DNA from: Nitrospirota bacterium
Lineage (GTDB): Bacteria; Nitrospirota; Thermodesulfovibrionia; SZUA-242
DNA: 37,915 nucleotides
Direction: 5' to 3'
Assembly: GCA_027021335.1 (NCBI GenBank)
Contig: JALUUO010000088.1
Span: 1 to 37,915 of the forward strand
Numbering within the stretch: position 1 is the first letter of the stretch; every line of letters starts with the position of its first letter. Shown in pieces: positions 1 through 7,162 of the stretch. The notes below the pieces were generated by a model, which saw only the letters and a list, made by a program, of their open reading frames with translations, was not told the DNA's origin and did not search any database. Position numbers and translations under genes: made by a program.

Positions 1-188
1 TTTAGTGGGGTTTTGAATTTACGGGTTGCAACATTCAGAAACTCCTGAACAACTTGATAACTGATAATACCTTCATTTGATGAAAGAGAATCAGCAACTA
101 TATCTCTGGATATTTTTTGCTTCCTCTTAGACCTGTTATCAAAAGTGTATACAAAAATGTTAGTGTCTATAAAATATCTATCGCTCAT
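1..188 (-). CDS. PIN-domain toxin (VapC-like), partial
   Basis: The reading frame starts at an ATG at 186-188 and runs off the window edge, so only about the first 62 residues are visible. It opens with the PIN-fold signature (Tyr-Phe-Ile-Asp-Thr-Asn-Ile-Phe near residues 5-12, the Asp being the first metal ligand) and has Gln-Glu-Phe-Leu-Asn around residues 51-55, as in the VapC/PIN ribonuclease family. VapC toxins cleave RNA and are held inactive by the antitoxin encoded just upstream. The start overlaps the last 11 bases of that antitoxin gene, the usual translational coupling of such pairs. The remaining acidic residues lie outside the window, so activity cannot be judged. Confidence 0.8.
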   Translation of the reverse strand, partial: MSDRYFIDTNIFVYTFDNRSKRKQKISRDIVADSLSSNEGIISYQVVQEFLNVATRKFKTPL

Positions 189-399
189 TCATTTCATCTC
201 TTGAAAACTTGCCGCCTGATTTTGCGTAGGAAAGTCGTTTCATAATCTCACCATACTCATCAGACGATGTTGAGTTTCCAGAATAACGCTTTAACCATTT
301 GCGAAACAAGGCGTTAAGTGTTGTATTTTCAGCAGCAGCTTGCTGCCTTGCTTTATTAATCAGGCTTTCTTCTGCGCTGAGAGTAATATTTCTAAGCAT
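178..399 (-). CDS. Antitoxin of a VapBC-type pair
   Basis: A 73-residue protein: short beta-strand start (Leu-Arg-Asn-Ile-Thr-Leu), then a helix rich in Ala/Glu/Lys, as in ribbon-helix-helix type antitoxins, and a charged tail that would wrap the toxin. I start it at the ATG at 397-399 because a good ribosome site (GGAGGT) lies just ahead; a longer frame to 423 has no such site. It overlaps the PIN toxin gene by 11 bases. Proteins of this class bind their own promoter, and a palindrome sits directly upstream. The assignment to a ribbon-helix-helix family is by pattern and partner; sequence similarity could not be tested. Confidence 0.75.
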   Translation of the reverse strand: MLRNITLSAEESLINKARQQAAAENTTLNALFRKWLKRYSGNSTSSDEYGEIMKRLSYAKSGGKFSRDEMNER

Positions 400-410
400 G
401 ACAACCTCCA

Positions 411-435
411 ATATAGTGTACACTAATATAGTGTA
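411..435 (-). promoter_or_regulatory. Probable autoregulatory operator of the toxin-antitoxin pair
   Basis: TAGTGTACACTA at 414-425 is a perfect 12-base palindrome, and ATATAGTGTA occurs twice as a direct repeat (411-420 and 426-435) with a 15-base period. It lies 12 bases upstream of the antitoxin start codon in very AT-rich DNA, where antitoxin dimers normally bind. The sequence symmetry is seen; the operator role is inferred. Confidence 0.6.
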
Positions 436-568
436 GTATTATATATTATTGCTGTCAAGAATGTCTGGGAATCAGAAACAGCTTCTGCGACTTACTACGA
501 ATAATCAGGGCAGACACGCAGATATGCCCATACAAAATCCGTGGCGGGGAGCATTTTTTCTAAGAGAT

Positions 569-1144
569 CTAAGCACACCTGTTCTCTGTGTATTGGCAGG
601 AATGTTCTATTCCGTCATAAGCCATTAATATGCGCTTTTCGGCTTCCAGTTGTTTTTCAGGTAAAGCAGTGAAATTCAGGGTGTCGAATTTAGAAAGCAG
701 GGTTTTTCTGGATGGGATTTTATCTAGGCCTGTGCTTATCGGTTTTCCAGACTGCACGTCCAGGATTTCGGCATCAAGGCCATTGGTTACTACAGCTATA
801 GGTACGGTGTAAGAGGGTACTATGGTGCGTGCGGCGGCCAACGCAGGTCTTTCACGGGTAACCAAGGATCCTGGACCATATTTTATTATCATTACCGTGC
901 GTTGTTTGATATTCACCACTATATCGGTTATGGAGTATCCCCGCAAGTCTCCACAGTTCATATCGTGACGGACTTTTGTCATTAGGTCTTTCTTGAAGTA
1001 GCCGAGTTTTTCTACCATAAATACGGCTATCTTCTGGCGAATCCGTTCGTCATATGTATCTGCTATAGTTTCTCCTGTGATGTAGTCGGTTGTTCTGCCA
1101 AGTATCAGGTGATGTCCTTTCTGATCGACATTGAATTTATCCAA
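569..1144 (-). CDS. HsdR N-terminal-like (HSDR_N_2 type) protein
   Basis: A 191-residue single-domain protein resembling the stand-alone 'type I restriction enzyme R protein N-terminal domain' family. These share a PD-(D/E)xK nuclease-like fold, but no helicase or HsdM/HsdS partner is nearby. The Asp of the fold is at residue 74 (Thr-Asp-Ile-Val-Val) and a Lys at 88, but the expected Glu two residues before the Lys is Ile86, so the catalytic triad looks incomplete. The start is a TTG at 1142-1144; no in-frame ATG fits better and the ribosome site is weak (GAGAGAA). It follows FxsA by 10 bases. Its role is unknown; restriction activity is unlikely. Confidence 0.6.
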   Translation of the reverse strand: MDKFNVDQKGHHLILGRTTDYITGETIADTYDERIRQKIAVFMVEKLGYFKKDLMTKVRHDMNCGDLRGYSITDIVVNIKQRTVMIIKYGPGSLVTRERPALAAARTIVPSYTVPIAVVTNGLDAEILDVQSGKPISTGLDKIPSRKTLLSKFDTLNFTALPEKQLEAEKRILMAYDGIEHSCQYTENRCA

Positions 1145-1154
1145 GATAGTTCTC

Positions 1155-1532
1155 TCATAGCTGGGTATAATCCAGCCGGTTTCTGATATATTTTTTGACC
1201 CATAACTTTATAACCGCTCTTGAGCTGGGGAAAACAAAAAGAAAACCTAGCAGATCGGTTACAAAACCCGGTGTAAGCAGTAAAGCTCCGGCAATCAACA
1301 CCATTACACCGTCAATCAGTTCATCCGCCGGAAACACTCCCATACCGATACTGTTTTGAAGACGATAGAGAACATTAATTCCTTCTAATTTTACCAGGTA
1401 GGCCCCAACAGCAGCAGTAAAAAGAACAATAGCAATTGTATTGAAGGATCCGATAACCGAGCCGACTTTAATCAGAAATGCCAACTCGACCACAGGAACC
1501 AGAGTAAAAACGACAAAAAGTTTAAAGAACAT
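1155..1532 (-). CDS. fxsA: FxsA family membrane protein
   Basis: A 125-residue protein with three hydrophobic segments (about residues 3-18, 28-48 and 72-100) and the family pattern Pro-Val-Val-Glu-Leu near residue 13, Gly-x-x-Leu-Val-Lys-Leu-Glu-Gly near 45 and Leu-Leu-Thr-Pro-Gly-Phe-Val-Thr-Asp near 85. FxsA proteins are inner-membrane proteins; in E. coli overproduction suppresses exclusion of phage T7 by the F plasmid, but the normal role is not established. Length is typical. It has no clear ribosome site, lies 37 bases after the kinase-like gene, and may share its transcript. Confidence 0.85.
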   Translation of the reverse strand: MFFKLFVVFTLVPVVELAFLIKVGSVIGSFNTIAIVLFTAAVGAYLVKLEGINVLYRLQNSIGMGVFPADELIDGVMVLIAGALLLTPGFVTDLLGFLFVFPSSRAVIKLWVKKYIRNRLDYTQL

Positions 1533-1569
1533 TTATTTGTTGTAGAGACAGTTTACCTGGAAGGGTTTC

Positions 1570-2310
1570 CTAGAAACCTCTAGTACTCAAGAAGCAGATA
1601 ACGGCCTCGGTCATTTCTGAAACGGTGAACTTGTCGTTGTTGAGCATTAAATGGTAAAACTTAGGGTCTGATGCTGAGGGCAGACCAAACCTCTCAACAA
1701 AGGTATCTCTTTTTTTACTTTCCTTTGCAATAAAGGCGGCGATTTCATCGGGATCGTCAGGCAGGTCCGACATGCACTCTTTGATGCGTTTTACTTTAAA
1801 AGCTTCACCCGCGTAGACTCTAACGTGAATTCCATGTCTGAATCCCTGTGTAATAATTGGCGCACCCCGGCCAATAAGCACGACATTACCCCGTTTTGCA
1901 AGTGTTGTCATAGTGGCTACAAGGTATTGAAAGACCTCATAATCATCAGGTTTATCTACAAGAACTTTGCCTAGGTACTGTTCAACTTCACCACGCTTAT
2001 GTCCTTCGGCTGCCAGAATTATTTCCTTTGCCAAATTATGATCTTCAGCCAACTTGTCCAGGAACGCTTTATCATAGTACATCCATCTTTCTTCTTCCGG
2101 AAGATTCAGCCTCTTGTTTAGCGTATCGGTCAGACTTTTGGCCAAATCTGTGCCTTCACATCCAAACTCTCTGGAGATTGTTATAAATGGATGAACTTTT
2201 TCTCCCTTTTCCCGTAGCTTACCGCGAACATGATCCTGAAGGATCTGGATAGCCTGTCCCATAATATTAGCATCAAGAAGTTTTTGTTCTGCATGATCTT
2301 CTTTTTTCAT
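1570..2310 (-). CDS. Cytidylate kinase-like family protein
   Basis: A 246-residue P-loop-type protein of the cytidylate-kinase-like family (Cytidylate_kin2). Family features seen are Ile-Ser-Arg-Glu-Phe-Gly-Cys-Glu-Gly around residues 46-54, where the nucleotide loop lies, and Val-Val-Leu-Ile-Gly-Arg-Gly-Ala around 143-150. It is not the canonical Cmk, which is shorter and has a Gly-rich GPxGxGKS loop, so nucleotide monophosphate phosphorylation is a family-level guess. The ATG start has a G-rich stretch 8-14 bases upstream. Its upstream neighbour is the DUF4912 gene, 235 bases away on the same strand. Confidence 0.7.
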   Translation of the reverse strand: MKKEDHAEQKLLDANIMGQAIQILQDHVRGKLREKGEKVHPFITISREFGCEGTDLAKSLTDTLNKRLNLPEEERWMYYDKAFLDKLAEDHNLAKEIILAAEGHKRGEVEQYLGKVLVDKPDDYEVFQYLVATMTTLAKRGNVVLIGRGAPIITQGFRHGIHVRVYAGEAFKVKRIKECMSDLPDDPDEIAAFIAKESKKRDTFVERFGLPSASDPKFYHLMLNNDKFTVSEMTEAVICFLSTRGF

Positions 2311-2545
2311 TCAATACCCCCCCAATATATTCTTGCCCAAATTAAGCGGCAAAGCGAGCAACTTGTATGTTATAAAATTAAGTTATATCCATCTGGAAAT
2401 TCATCTGTCTAGTACCTATTTACCTACTTTCCTTTTACTACAGATTAAGCAAAAATGCAAGCCGAAAACCAGTTTTTACAGAGCAGATTTTTCTACCAAC
2501 TTTTATTTCCATGCTGTCTGAGTGAGGCCGCTTCTGTTATCTGGG

Positions 2546-3310
2546 CTATTTACTTGAGGCAAAGGTGAGGTAGATGTCTTTAAGACGTAATTCTTCGTCT
2601 TGGTACAGGCCAAATGACTCCCTGTAGAAACTCTCCGCTTCTGCTGGGAAACCACTCAACCTGTCCGGTGGCGTTTCTATCTCTTTTGATCTTGCCAGTG
2701 CCAGAAATTCGCCTTTGTCCGTAATAACACCTATTTCACAGATAAACCTGTGTCCTGGAAGACGCATTTCGATGTAGCGATTACCGACACGGTCTGTAAC
2801 TGGTATGTCGTAATAATCCCTGCCGGTTCCAGAGTTTTCTCCAGCCAGTAAATCATAGAGACGAAGGTTGAGATATCTCCATTCTTTAATATCCGTCTGC
2901 TTTGCTCTGATGTTGGAGATGCTCCAGTATGCAAATAAAGTGCTGGCGTCACGAACCATGAGGGTTATTCTGTTTTTTAACGGATTAGTTCTTGTGACAT
3001 GTTTTTCAGTTTCTCTTTTTTTAGTATTGATGGATTTGCTTGCCGTTGTACTTGAAGTTTTTTTAAGATTGCCTGTCTTTAGTTTTTTCGGAGATTTTTT
3101 TAGCGCCGTTTTTTTCTGCTTCTTTTTTGAAGCGGCAGTTGATGACTTTACCAAGGGTTTCGGCTTTCTTCCGCGTTTTGGGCCGGTCATACGTATGATT
3201 GCGGTAACAATTTCCGCCTTTGACCAGTTGCGTCTTAGTGAAACTCCGTTTTTGTGAGCAAGGCTGCGCAGCTCTGTTATTTTAAGCGCTTCCAGCTCCT
3301 TTTTCTTCAT
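2546..3310 (-). CDS. DUF4912 protein with Rho-N/SAP-like head and basic linker
   Basis: A 254-residue protein in three parts. Residues 1-42 form a small helical module resembling the N-terminal domain of Rho or SAP (Leu-Lys-Ile-Thr-Glu-Leu-Arg-Ser-Leu-Ala, then Ser-Lys-Ala-Glu-Ile-Val), a nucleic-acid-binding type. Residues 43-112 form a Lys/Ser/Thr-rich disordered linker. Residues 113-250 match DUF4912, starting at Ile-Thr-Leu-Met-Val-Arg-Asp and containing Leu-Phe-Ala-Tyr-Trp. The start has a G-rich ribosome site. Function is unknown; the head and basic linker suggest DNA or RNA binding. Proteins of this build occur beside glycogen or surface-polysaccharide genes in other bacteria, but the neighbours here do not help. 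Confidence 0.7.
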   Translation of the reverse strand: MKKKELEALKITELRSLAHKNGVSLRRNWSKAEIVTAIIRMTGPKRGRKPKPLVKSSTAASKKKQKKTALKKSPKKLKTGNLKKTSSTTASKSINTKKRETEKHVTRTNPLKNRITLMVRDASTLFAYWSISNIRAKQTDIKEWRYLNLRLYDLLAGENSGTGRDYYDIPVTDRVGNRYIEMRLPGHRFICEIGVITDKGEFLALARSKEIETPPDRLSGFPAEAESFYRESFGLYQDEELRLKDIYLTFASSK

Positions 3311-3771
3311 AGGATGGTCCCCCCTTGTTCAAGCAAAAGTTATTACAGTAATTATAACACCCAGGTTGAGCTATTTTCCTGCTTGACAGGGCAAAGATTA
3401 TGATTAAAAACGTTTGAACCACGGTAACGAAGAATGTCTGAAGGACGGATTACAGAATAAAACCCCGGAAGGGGGAGGGTCGTCAAGGAAAAGGATTCTA
3501 CTTGGGTGCCTCGATGAATGCCTCAGGCTTCCCCTGGTTATTGGGGCATGCACAACAGCTATTCAAGACCTGGCTCCGTTTGTTAATGAATTCCTCTGTC
3601 CGAGCCCTTGCTTCCGGGGCCGTGCACTTCCATGCTCTTAATTCACCTATCGGATGTAATTGAAGATACTTTAATTTTGCCCACTATGACTTCTGATTCC
3701 GGACCCAGCTCCTGTTTTCCGGCCTGTACGCTTCACAGCCGTTGCTTGAATATGCGATGATATTTATTATC
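3311..3771. other. Gene-free block with several small hairpins, origin unknown
   Basis: About 460 bases separate divergent genes. Between roughly 3410 and 3660 the sequence looks richer in G+C than the flanks and has short self-complementary pieces: CCCC-GGAA-GGGG near 3462-3475, and CCCC...GGGG near 3530-3547. A 75-codon frame at 3414-3641 has no ribosome site and an odd composition (many Cys, Gly, Arg and Leu), so I do not call it a gene. It could be a decayed mobile element, a repeat of this genome or a structured RNA; I cannot identify it. Confidence 0.4.
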
Positions 3772-4182
3772 ATGGCTGGAAAAATAAAACAAACTTTTAC
3801 CGAAAAAGTTCGGAGAGAACTTACATGTGACGGGTGTGGTGAATGCTGTCATTACGTGGCACTTGAGATCGATAGGCCTAGGAGCAAACGTGACTACTCA
3901 GACCTGTTTTGGCACCTTTTGCATGAAAAAGTTTCTATTTATATCGGTCATGACAGAAGCTGGAACATGGAGTTTATGACCAAATGTGTCAATTTGACCA
4001 AAGATGGCATGTGCGGCGATTACGAAAACCGGCCGGTTATCTGTAGGCAATACAGTCTTGATAATTGTACAAGACATTCCGATGGGAAATATTATCTTCA
4101 CAAATTCCGCTCGCCAGAGGAACTTAAGACATACCTAAAAGGCAGAAAGGTGGATTTCGAGTTTAAGCGTAGAAGAAAGTAG
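3772..4182 (+). CDS. YkgJ family cysteine-cluster protein
   Basis: A 136-residue protein with the YkgJ/CxxCxxCC pattern: Cys19, Cys22, Cys25 and Cys26 at the N-terminus and Cys72, Cys81, Cys91 and Cys99 further on (Asp-Tyr-Glu-x-Arg-Pro-x-x-Cys-Arg around 83-92). These eight cysteines are taken to bind zinc or an Fe-S cluster; the biochemical role is unknown. Starts at 3742 (TTG) and 3757 (ATG) are open in frame; none has a clear ribosome site, and I chose the ATG nearest the conserved part. It is followed 22 bases later by the release-factor-like gene. Confidence 0.8.
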   Translation: MAGKIKQTFTEKVRRELTCDGCGECCHYVALEIDRPRSKRDYSDLFWHLLHEKVSIYIGHDRSWNMEFMTKCVNLTKDGMCGDYENRPVICRQYSLDNCTRHSDGKYYLHKFRSPEELKTYLKGRKVDFEFKRRRK

Positions 4183-4204
4183 GTTCCGGGTACTGAGGTT
4201 ATTT

Positions 4205-4585
4205 ATGATTGGCGTCGATGGTAAGTTTCCGGTACGGCCTGAGAAGGTCCGGGAACTGTATGAACAAATGCATAGGCTTTCGATTCTAGAAGAAGATCTG
4301 GAAGAGACTTTTATACGTTGCAGTGGGCGTGGTGGACAGAAAGTCAATAAAACATCTTCAGGTGTGCGGCTTTATCACAGATCGACAGGATTGGAGGTAA
4401 AATGCACAAAGGAACGTTCCCAGTCGTTAAACAGGTTTTTTGCCAGGCGAATGCTTGTAGAAAAAATTATGGAAAAAATTGAGGCTGGTACTTCAGGGAT
4501 GAGTCAGGGAGAAATAAAAGCGGCCCGTATTAGAAAACAGAAACAGAAAAGACGTGCCCGCAGGCGCAAGTCTGATGGAGCTTAA
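4205..4585 (+). CDS. Peptide chain release factor-like protein (GGQ, no codon-recognition domain)
   Basis: A 126-residue protein with the class-I release factor catalytic loop: Gly-Gly-Gln at residues 43-45 within Ser-Gly-Arg-Gly-Gly-Gln-Lys-Val-Asn-Lys, which hydrolyses peptidyl-tRNA on the ribosome. It lacks the stop-codon recognition domains of RF1/RF2 and ends in a Lys/Arg-rich tail, the layout of ArfB/YaeJ and related rescue factors, whose tail sits in the empty mRNA channel. Rescue of stalled ribosomes is therefore likely but unproven. A TGAGG ribosome site precedes the ATG. Its last 11 bases overlap the start of the MinD-like gene. Confidence 0.8.
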   Translation: MIGVDGKFPVRPEKVRELYEQMHRLSILEEDLEETFIRCSGRGGQKVNKTSSGVRLYHRSTGLEVKCTKERSQSLNRFFARRMLVEKIMEKIEAGTSGMSQGEIKAARIRKQKQKRRARRRKSDGA

Positions 4586-5759
4586 AAGTATAGGTAGCGG
4601 CTCGGCGGGACGGATACTCGCTGTGGCAGGTGGTAAGGGTGGGGTTGGTAAAAGCGTCGTCTCTATAGTTCTGGCAGCAGCGTTTTCCGAGAGGGGCGAT
4701 AATGTTGTACTTGTTGATTTAGACCTTGGCTCGGCCAATTTGCACACTTACCTTGGCATTCACGATGATATGCCCGGTGTTGCGGATTTTTTGCTGAAAA
4801 AGGTTCGGAGCCTTTCCGATCTTCTTGTTGACACCTCTATTGAGCGTGTAAAATTGATAAGCGGTGCAAGGTTTTTCCCTGGCATGGCCAACCCTCCATA
4901 CCAAACAAAGTTAAAACTGATCCGGCACCTGAAGGGACTTTGTGCGGATGTAGTGATAGTGGATCTTGGAGCCGGTGTGCATTTTAATACCCTGGATTTT
5001 TTTGCTGTAGGCAGACCAGGGCTGATAACCCTGGCGCCCGAGCCAGGTGCAGTGCTAAACGCCTATTCTTTTATAAAGGCCGGCCTGTTCAGGCATCTGA
5101 TGAGCATATTCGGACGGCATCCGCAAGTGCGGTCTTTTCTGGATGAGGTAAGAACAAAAGGAGATGACGAAAACGGCAAAAGTTCTTTCACTCTGGAGTC
5201 ATTTTTAGATAATATTAAGAGAGTGGATATATCTCTTGTGCCGCTGGTCGAAGAGGTTATTGGTGTTTTACAGCCTGCTATGGTTATGAACCAGGTAACA
5301 GACCTTGTATCAGCGGTCTATGCCGACAATCTCCAAAAGCTCATTTTAAAACGATTAGCGCTCAAGGTGCACTACCTTGGAAATTTACCCTGGATCGAAC
5401 GGCTTTCGCAGCATATTGTTGGGCTTCCGGGGTTCTTCTCCAGCAACAAGCCCGGTAAAAAACTTCTTGCAGCAGCCGGAGAGTTACTGGTTGACCTGGA
5501 TAAGTATTTTCCTGCCGAAAGAGTAGGTATGCATACTGTGACAACTTCTATGGAGCATTGCCGGAGAGAAGATTTTGATGAAGATGATTTAAATACCCTT
5601 TCTGATCTGCTGGATGAGATGAAAGATGATGTTTTTAAGGATTTGTCGAAGACCGCCTGGAAACTTAGGCTCTATTATAGACCTGCGGAAGTCGTGCGGT
5701 TTCTTATGAAACACGGGGTAAGTCACCCGGTATTTTTTTTAGATTCAACAAGTCAATAG
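4575..5759 (+). CDS. MinD/ParA-family P-loop ATPase (FlhG-like, unplaced)
   Basis: A 394-residue ATPase with the deviant Walker A loop Gly-Lys-Gly-Gly-Val-Gly-Lys-Ser at residues 20-27, Asp-Leu-Asp-Leu-Gly-Ser-Ala-Asn at about 49-56 and Val-Asp-Leu-Gly-Ala-Gly at about 133-138, as in the MinD/FlhG branch. It is about 110 residues longer than the FlhG at 21535-22383, with an acidic helical C-terminal region (about 325-394) that I do not recognise. A start at the ATG overlapping the release-factor stop is preferred; a GTG 21 bases upstream is also open. Its target is unknown; positioning of a surface structure or a polysaccharide machine would fit the family, and galU follows. Confidence 0.7.
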   Translation: MELKSIGSGSAGRILAVAGGKGGVGKSVVSIVLAAAFSERGDNVVLVDLDLGSANLHTYLGIHDDMPGVADFLLKKVRSLSDLLVDTSIERVKLISGARFFPGMANPPYQTKLKLIRHLKGLCADVVIVDLGAGVHFNTLDFFAVGRPGLITLAPEPGAVLNAYSFIKAGLFRHLMSIFGRHPQVRSFLDEVRTKGDDENGKSSFTLESFLDNIKRVDISLVPLVEEVIGVLQPAMVMNQVTDLVSAVYADNLQKLILKRLALKVHYLGNLPWIERLSQHIVGLPGFFSSNKPGKKLLAAAGELLVDLDKYFPAERVGMHTVTTSMEHCRREDFDEDDLNTLSDLLDEMKDDVFKDLSKTAWKLRLYYRPAEVVRFLMKHGVSHPVFFLDSTSQ

Positions 5760-5815
5760 TTAGATTGTAGTTAAACCGGGGGGTGGGTTAAAAATTCTAT
5801 CAAAGCAGTACTGGA

Positions 5816-5831
5816 GTGTCCACTTTGACAC
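5816..5831. repeat. Inverted repeat over the galU -35 box
   Basis: GTGTC (5816-5820) and GACAC (5827-5831) are inverted copies with a 6-base gap; two outer G-C pairs extend the symmetry. The right arm covers most of the -35 hexamer, where a repressor would block RNA polymerase. No regulator gene is adjacent, so the operator role is only a guess. Confidence 0.4.
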
Positions 5832-5853
5832 CCCGCTTTGTTTTGAATATAAT
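5825..5853 (+). promoter_or_regulatory. Consensus sigma-70 promoter of galU
   Basis: TTGACA at 5825-5830, a 17-base spacer and TATAAT at 5848-5853 match the housekeeping consensus at all 12 positions with optimal spacing. Transcription should start near 5859-5861, which is the galU start codon itself, so the message would have almost no leader. Confidence 0.85.
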
Positions 5854-5858
5854 ATTTT

Positions 5859-6734
5859 ATGTCAAAAAAATATATTACTAAGGCTGTTTTTCCGGCTGCC
5901 GGTCTTGGCACGCGTTTTTTGCCGGCTACCAAGGCATCTCCCAAAGAAATGCTTCCGATTGTGGATATCCCACAGATAGAATATGCAGTGGAAGAGGCTC
6001 TGGGGTGTGATATTGAAGATTTTATTATCATAACCGGAAAAAACAAGCGGGCGATCGAAGATCATTTTGATTTTGCCTTGGAGCTTGAAGAGACCTTAAG
6101 CAACAAGGGCAAGCAAAAACTCATTGAGCAGGTTAACAGGTTCAGTGAACACAATTTTGCCTATATTCGGCAGGGGCGTCCTCTTGGTTTGGGGCATGCT
6201 GTTTTGTGCGCCAGGCCGTTTGTGCAGGATGAGCCGTTTGCTGTTTTATTAAGCGATGATATTATTGACCCGGATGATACGTTGCTTAAGGTCATGGTAA
6301 GTCATTATGCCGAAAAGCAGTCTCCTGTACTGGCCCTGATGGAGGTGCCGCCGCAGGATGTCGATAAGTATGGCATCGTTCGTGCTGAAGCCGTAGCCGA
6401 TGATCTTTTCAGGATAACGGATCTTGTTGAAAAACCGAGTCCTGAAGAGGCTCCATCAAATCTTGCAATCATTGGACGCTATATACTGACATCTGATATT
6501 TTCGAACATCTTCAGCATCTTAACCCCGGTGCTGGAGGCGAGATCCAACTAACCGATGGAATAAAAAGCCTTCTTTCAAAACGGCCCGTTTTTGGATGTC
6601 TATTCCGGGGCAAGCGTTATGACGCAGGAGATAAGCTGGGATTTCTTAAGGCAACCACGGAGTTGGCTCTTAAAAATCCGGTGCTAAAAGATTCATTCCG
6701 CAAGTACCTGATCGAACTTACCGGTCGTTTATGA
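5859..6734 (+). CDS. galU: UTP-glucose-1-phosphate uridylyltransferase
   Basis: A 291-residue enzyme of normal GalU length that makes UDP-glucose from UTP and glucose-1-phosphate in the cytoplasm, feeding lipopolysaccharide, exopolysaccharide and trehalose/glycogen pathways. The nucleotide-binding start Ala-Ala-Gly-Leu-Gly-Thr-Arg (13-19) runs into Lys-Ala-Ser-Pro-Lys-Glu-Met-Leu-Pro (25-33). Val-Glu-Lys-Pro follows at about 190 and Gly-Gly-Glu-Ile-Gln-Leu-Thr-Asp at about 226. The start ATG lies only eight codons before the conserved core and has no ribosome site; it sits at the predicted transcription start. The Hsp20 gene follows after 9 bases and probably shares the message. Confidence 0.95.
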   Translation: MSKKYITKAVFPAAGLGTRFLPATKASPKEMLPIVDIPQIEYAVEEALGCDIEDFIIITGKNKRAIEDHFDFALELEETLSNKGKQKLIEQVNRFSEHNFAYIRQGRPLGLGHAVLCARPFVQDEPFAVLLSDDIIDPDDTLLKVMVSHYAEKQSPVLALMEVPPQDVDKYGIVRAEAVADDLFRITDLVEKPSPEEAPSNLAIIGRYILTSDIFEHLQHLNPGAGGEIQLTDGIKSLLSKRPVFGCLFRGKRYDAGDKLGFLKATTELALKNPVLKDSFRKYLIELTGRL

Positions 6735-6743
6735 TTATATGAG

Positions 6744-7142
6744 ATGAGGCACCTGGAACTGGACATATTCGGGTTGACAGTAGATGAGCAGGATGAGCAG
6801 GGCTATCCGCTTTTGGACCTGCTGGAGACATCATCTGAAATAGTAATCGAAGCTGATTTGCCTGGAGTGGCTGTGGAGGATATTTCGCTTCAGTATCTGG
6901 AAGGAACCCTGCTTATAGAAGCACGCAAACGGGAGAATCCTGAGAAAAACAGGGTGCGTTATCTTTGCCTGGAGCGTGTTTTCGATAGATTCAGGCGTGT
7001 TGTGAAAATCCCTGTGCCTGTTAATGCCGGAAGCTCCCATGCCTGTTTCAGCAATGGAGTGTTGACAATAACCTTTTCAAAAGTAAGCGAAAAACGTGGG
7101 CGTCCCATACCCATTAAGATCGAACGAGGCCCCTTACCCTAA
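6744..7142 (+). CDS. Hsp20/alpha-crystallin family small heat-shock protein
   Basis: A 132-residue ATP-independent chaperone that holds unfolding proteins. The alpha-crystallin domain spans about residues 25-120: Glu-Ala-Asp-Leu-Pro-Gly-Val begins it, Arg-Lys-Arg-Glu-Asn lies mid-domain, and Phe-Ser-Asn-Gly-Val-Leu-Thr-Ile near 106-113 is the signature end strand. The N-terminal arm is short and the usual C-terminal Ile-x-Ile anchor is present as Ile-Pro-Ile-Lys-Ile. It starts 9 bases after galU without an obvious ribosome site, so translation may depend on galU. No heat-shock promoter was seen, which is unusual for this family. Confidence 0.85.
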   Translation: MRHLELDIFGLTVDEQDEQGYPLLDLLETSSEIVIEADLPGVAVEDISLQYLEGTLLIEARKRENPEKNRVRYLCLERVFDRFRRVVKIPVPVNAGSSHACFSNGVLTITFSKVSEKRGRPIPIKIERGPLP

Positions 7143-7162
7143 ACTTTTCATTATAAGCTGTT

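Noticed and set aside
3414-3641. A 75-codon plus-strand frame in the 3.3-3.8 kb block.
   Set aside because: No ribosome site, odd composition and no recognisable pattern; treated as part of the unexplained non-coding block.
3909-3922. TTGGCAC followed by TTTTGC, resembling a sigma-54 site.
   Set aside because: GG and GC are 8 rather than 10 bases apart, and it lies inside the YkgJ coding region.
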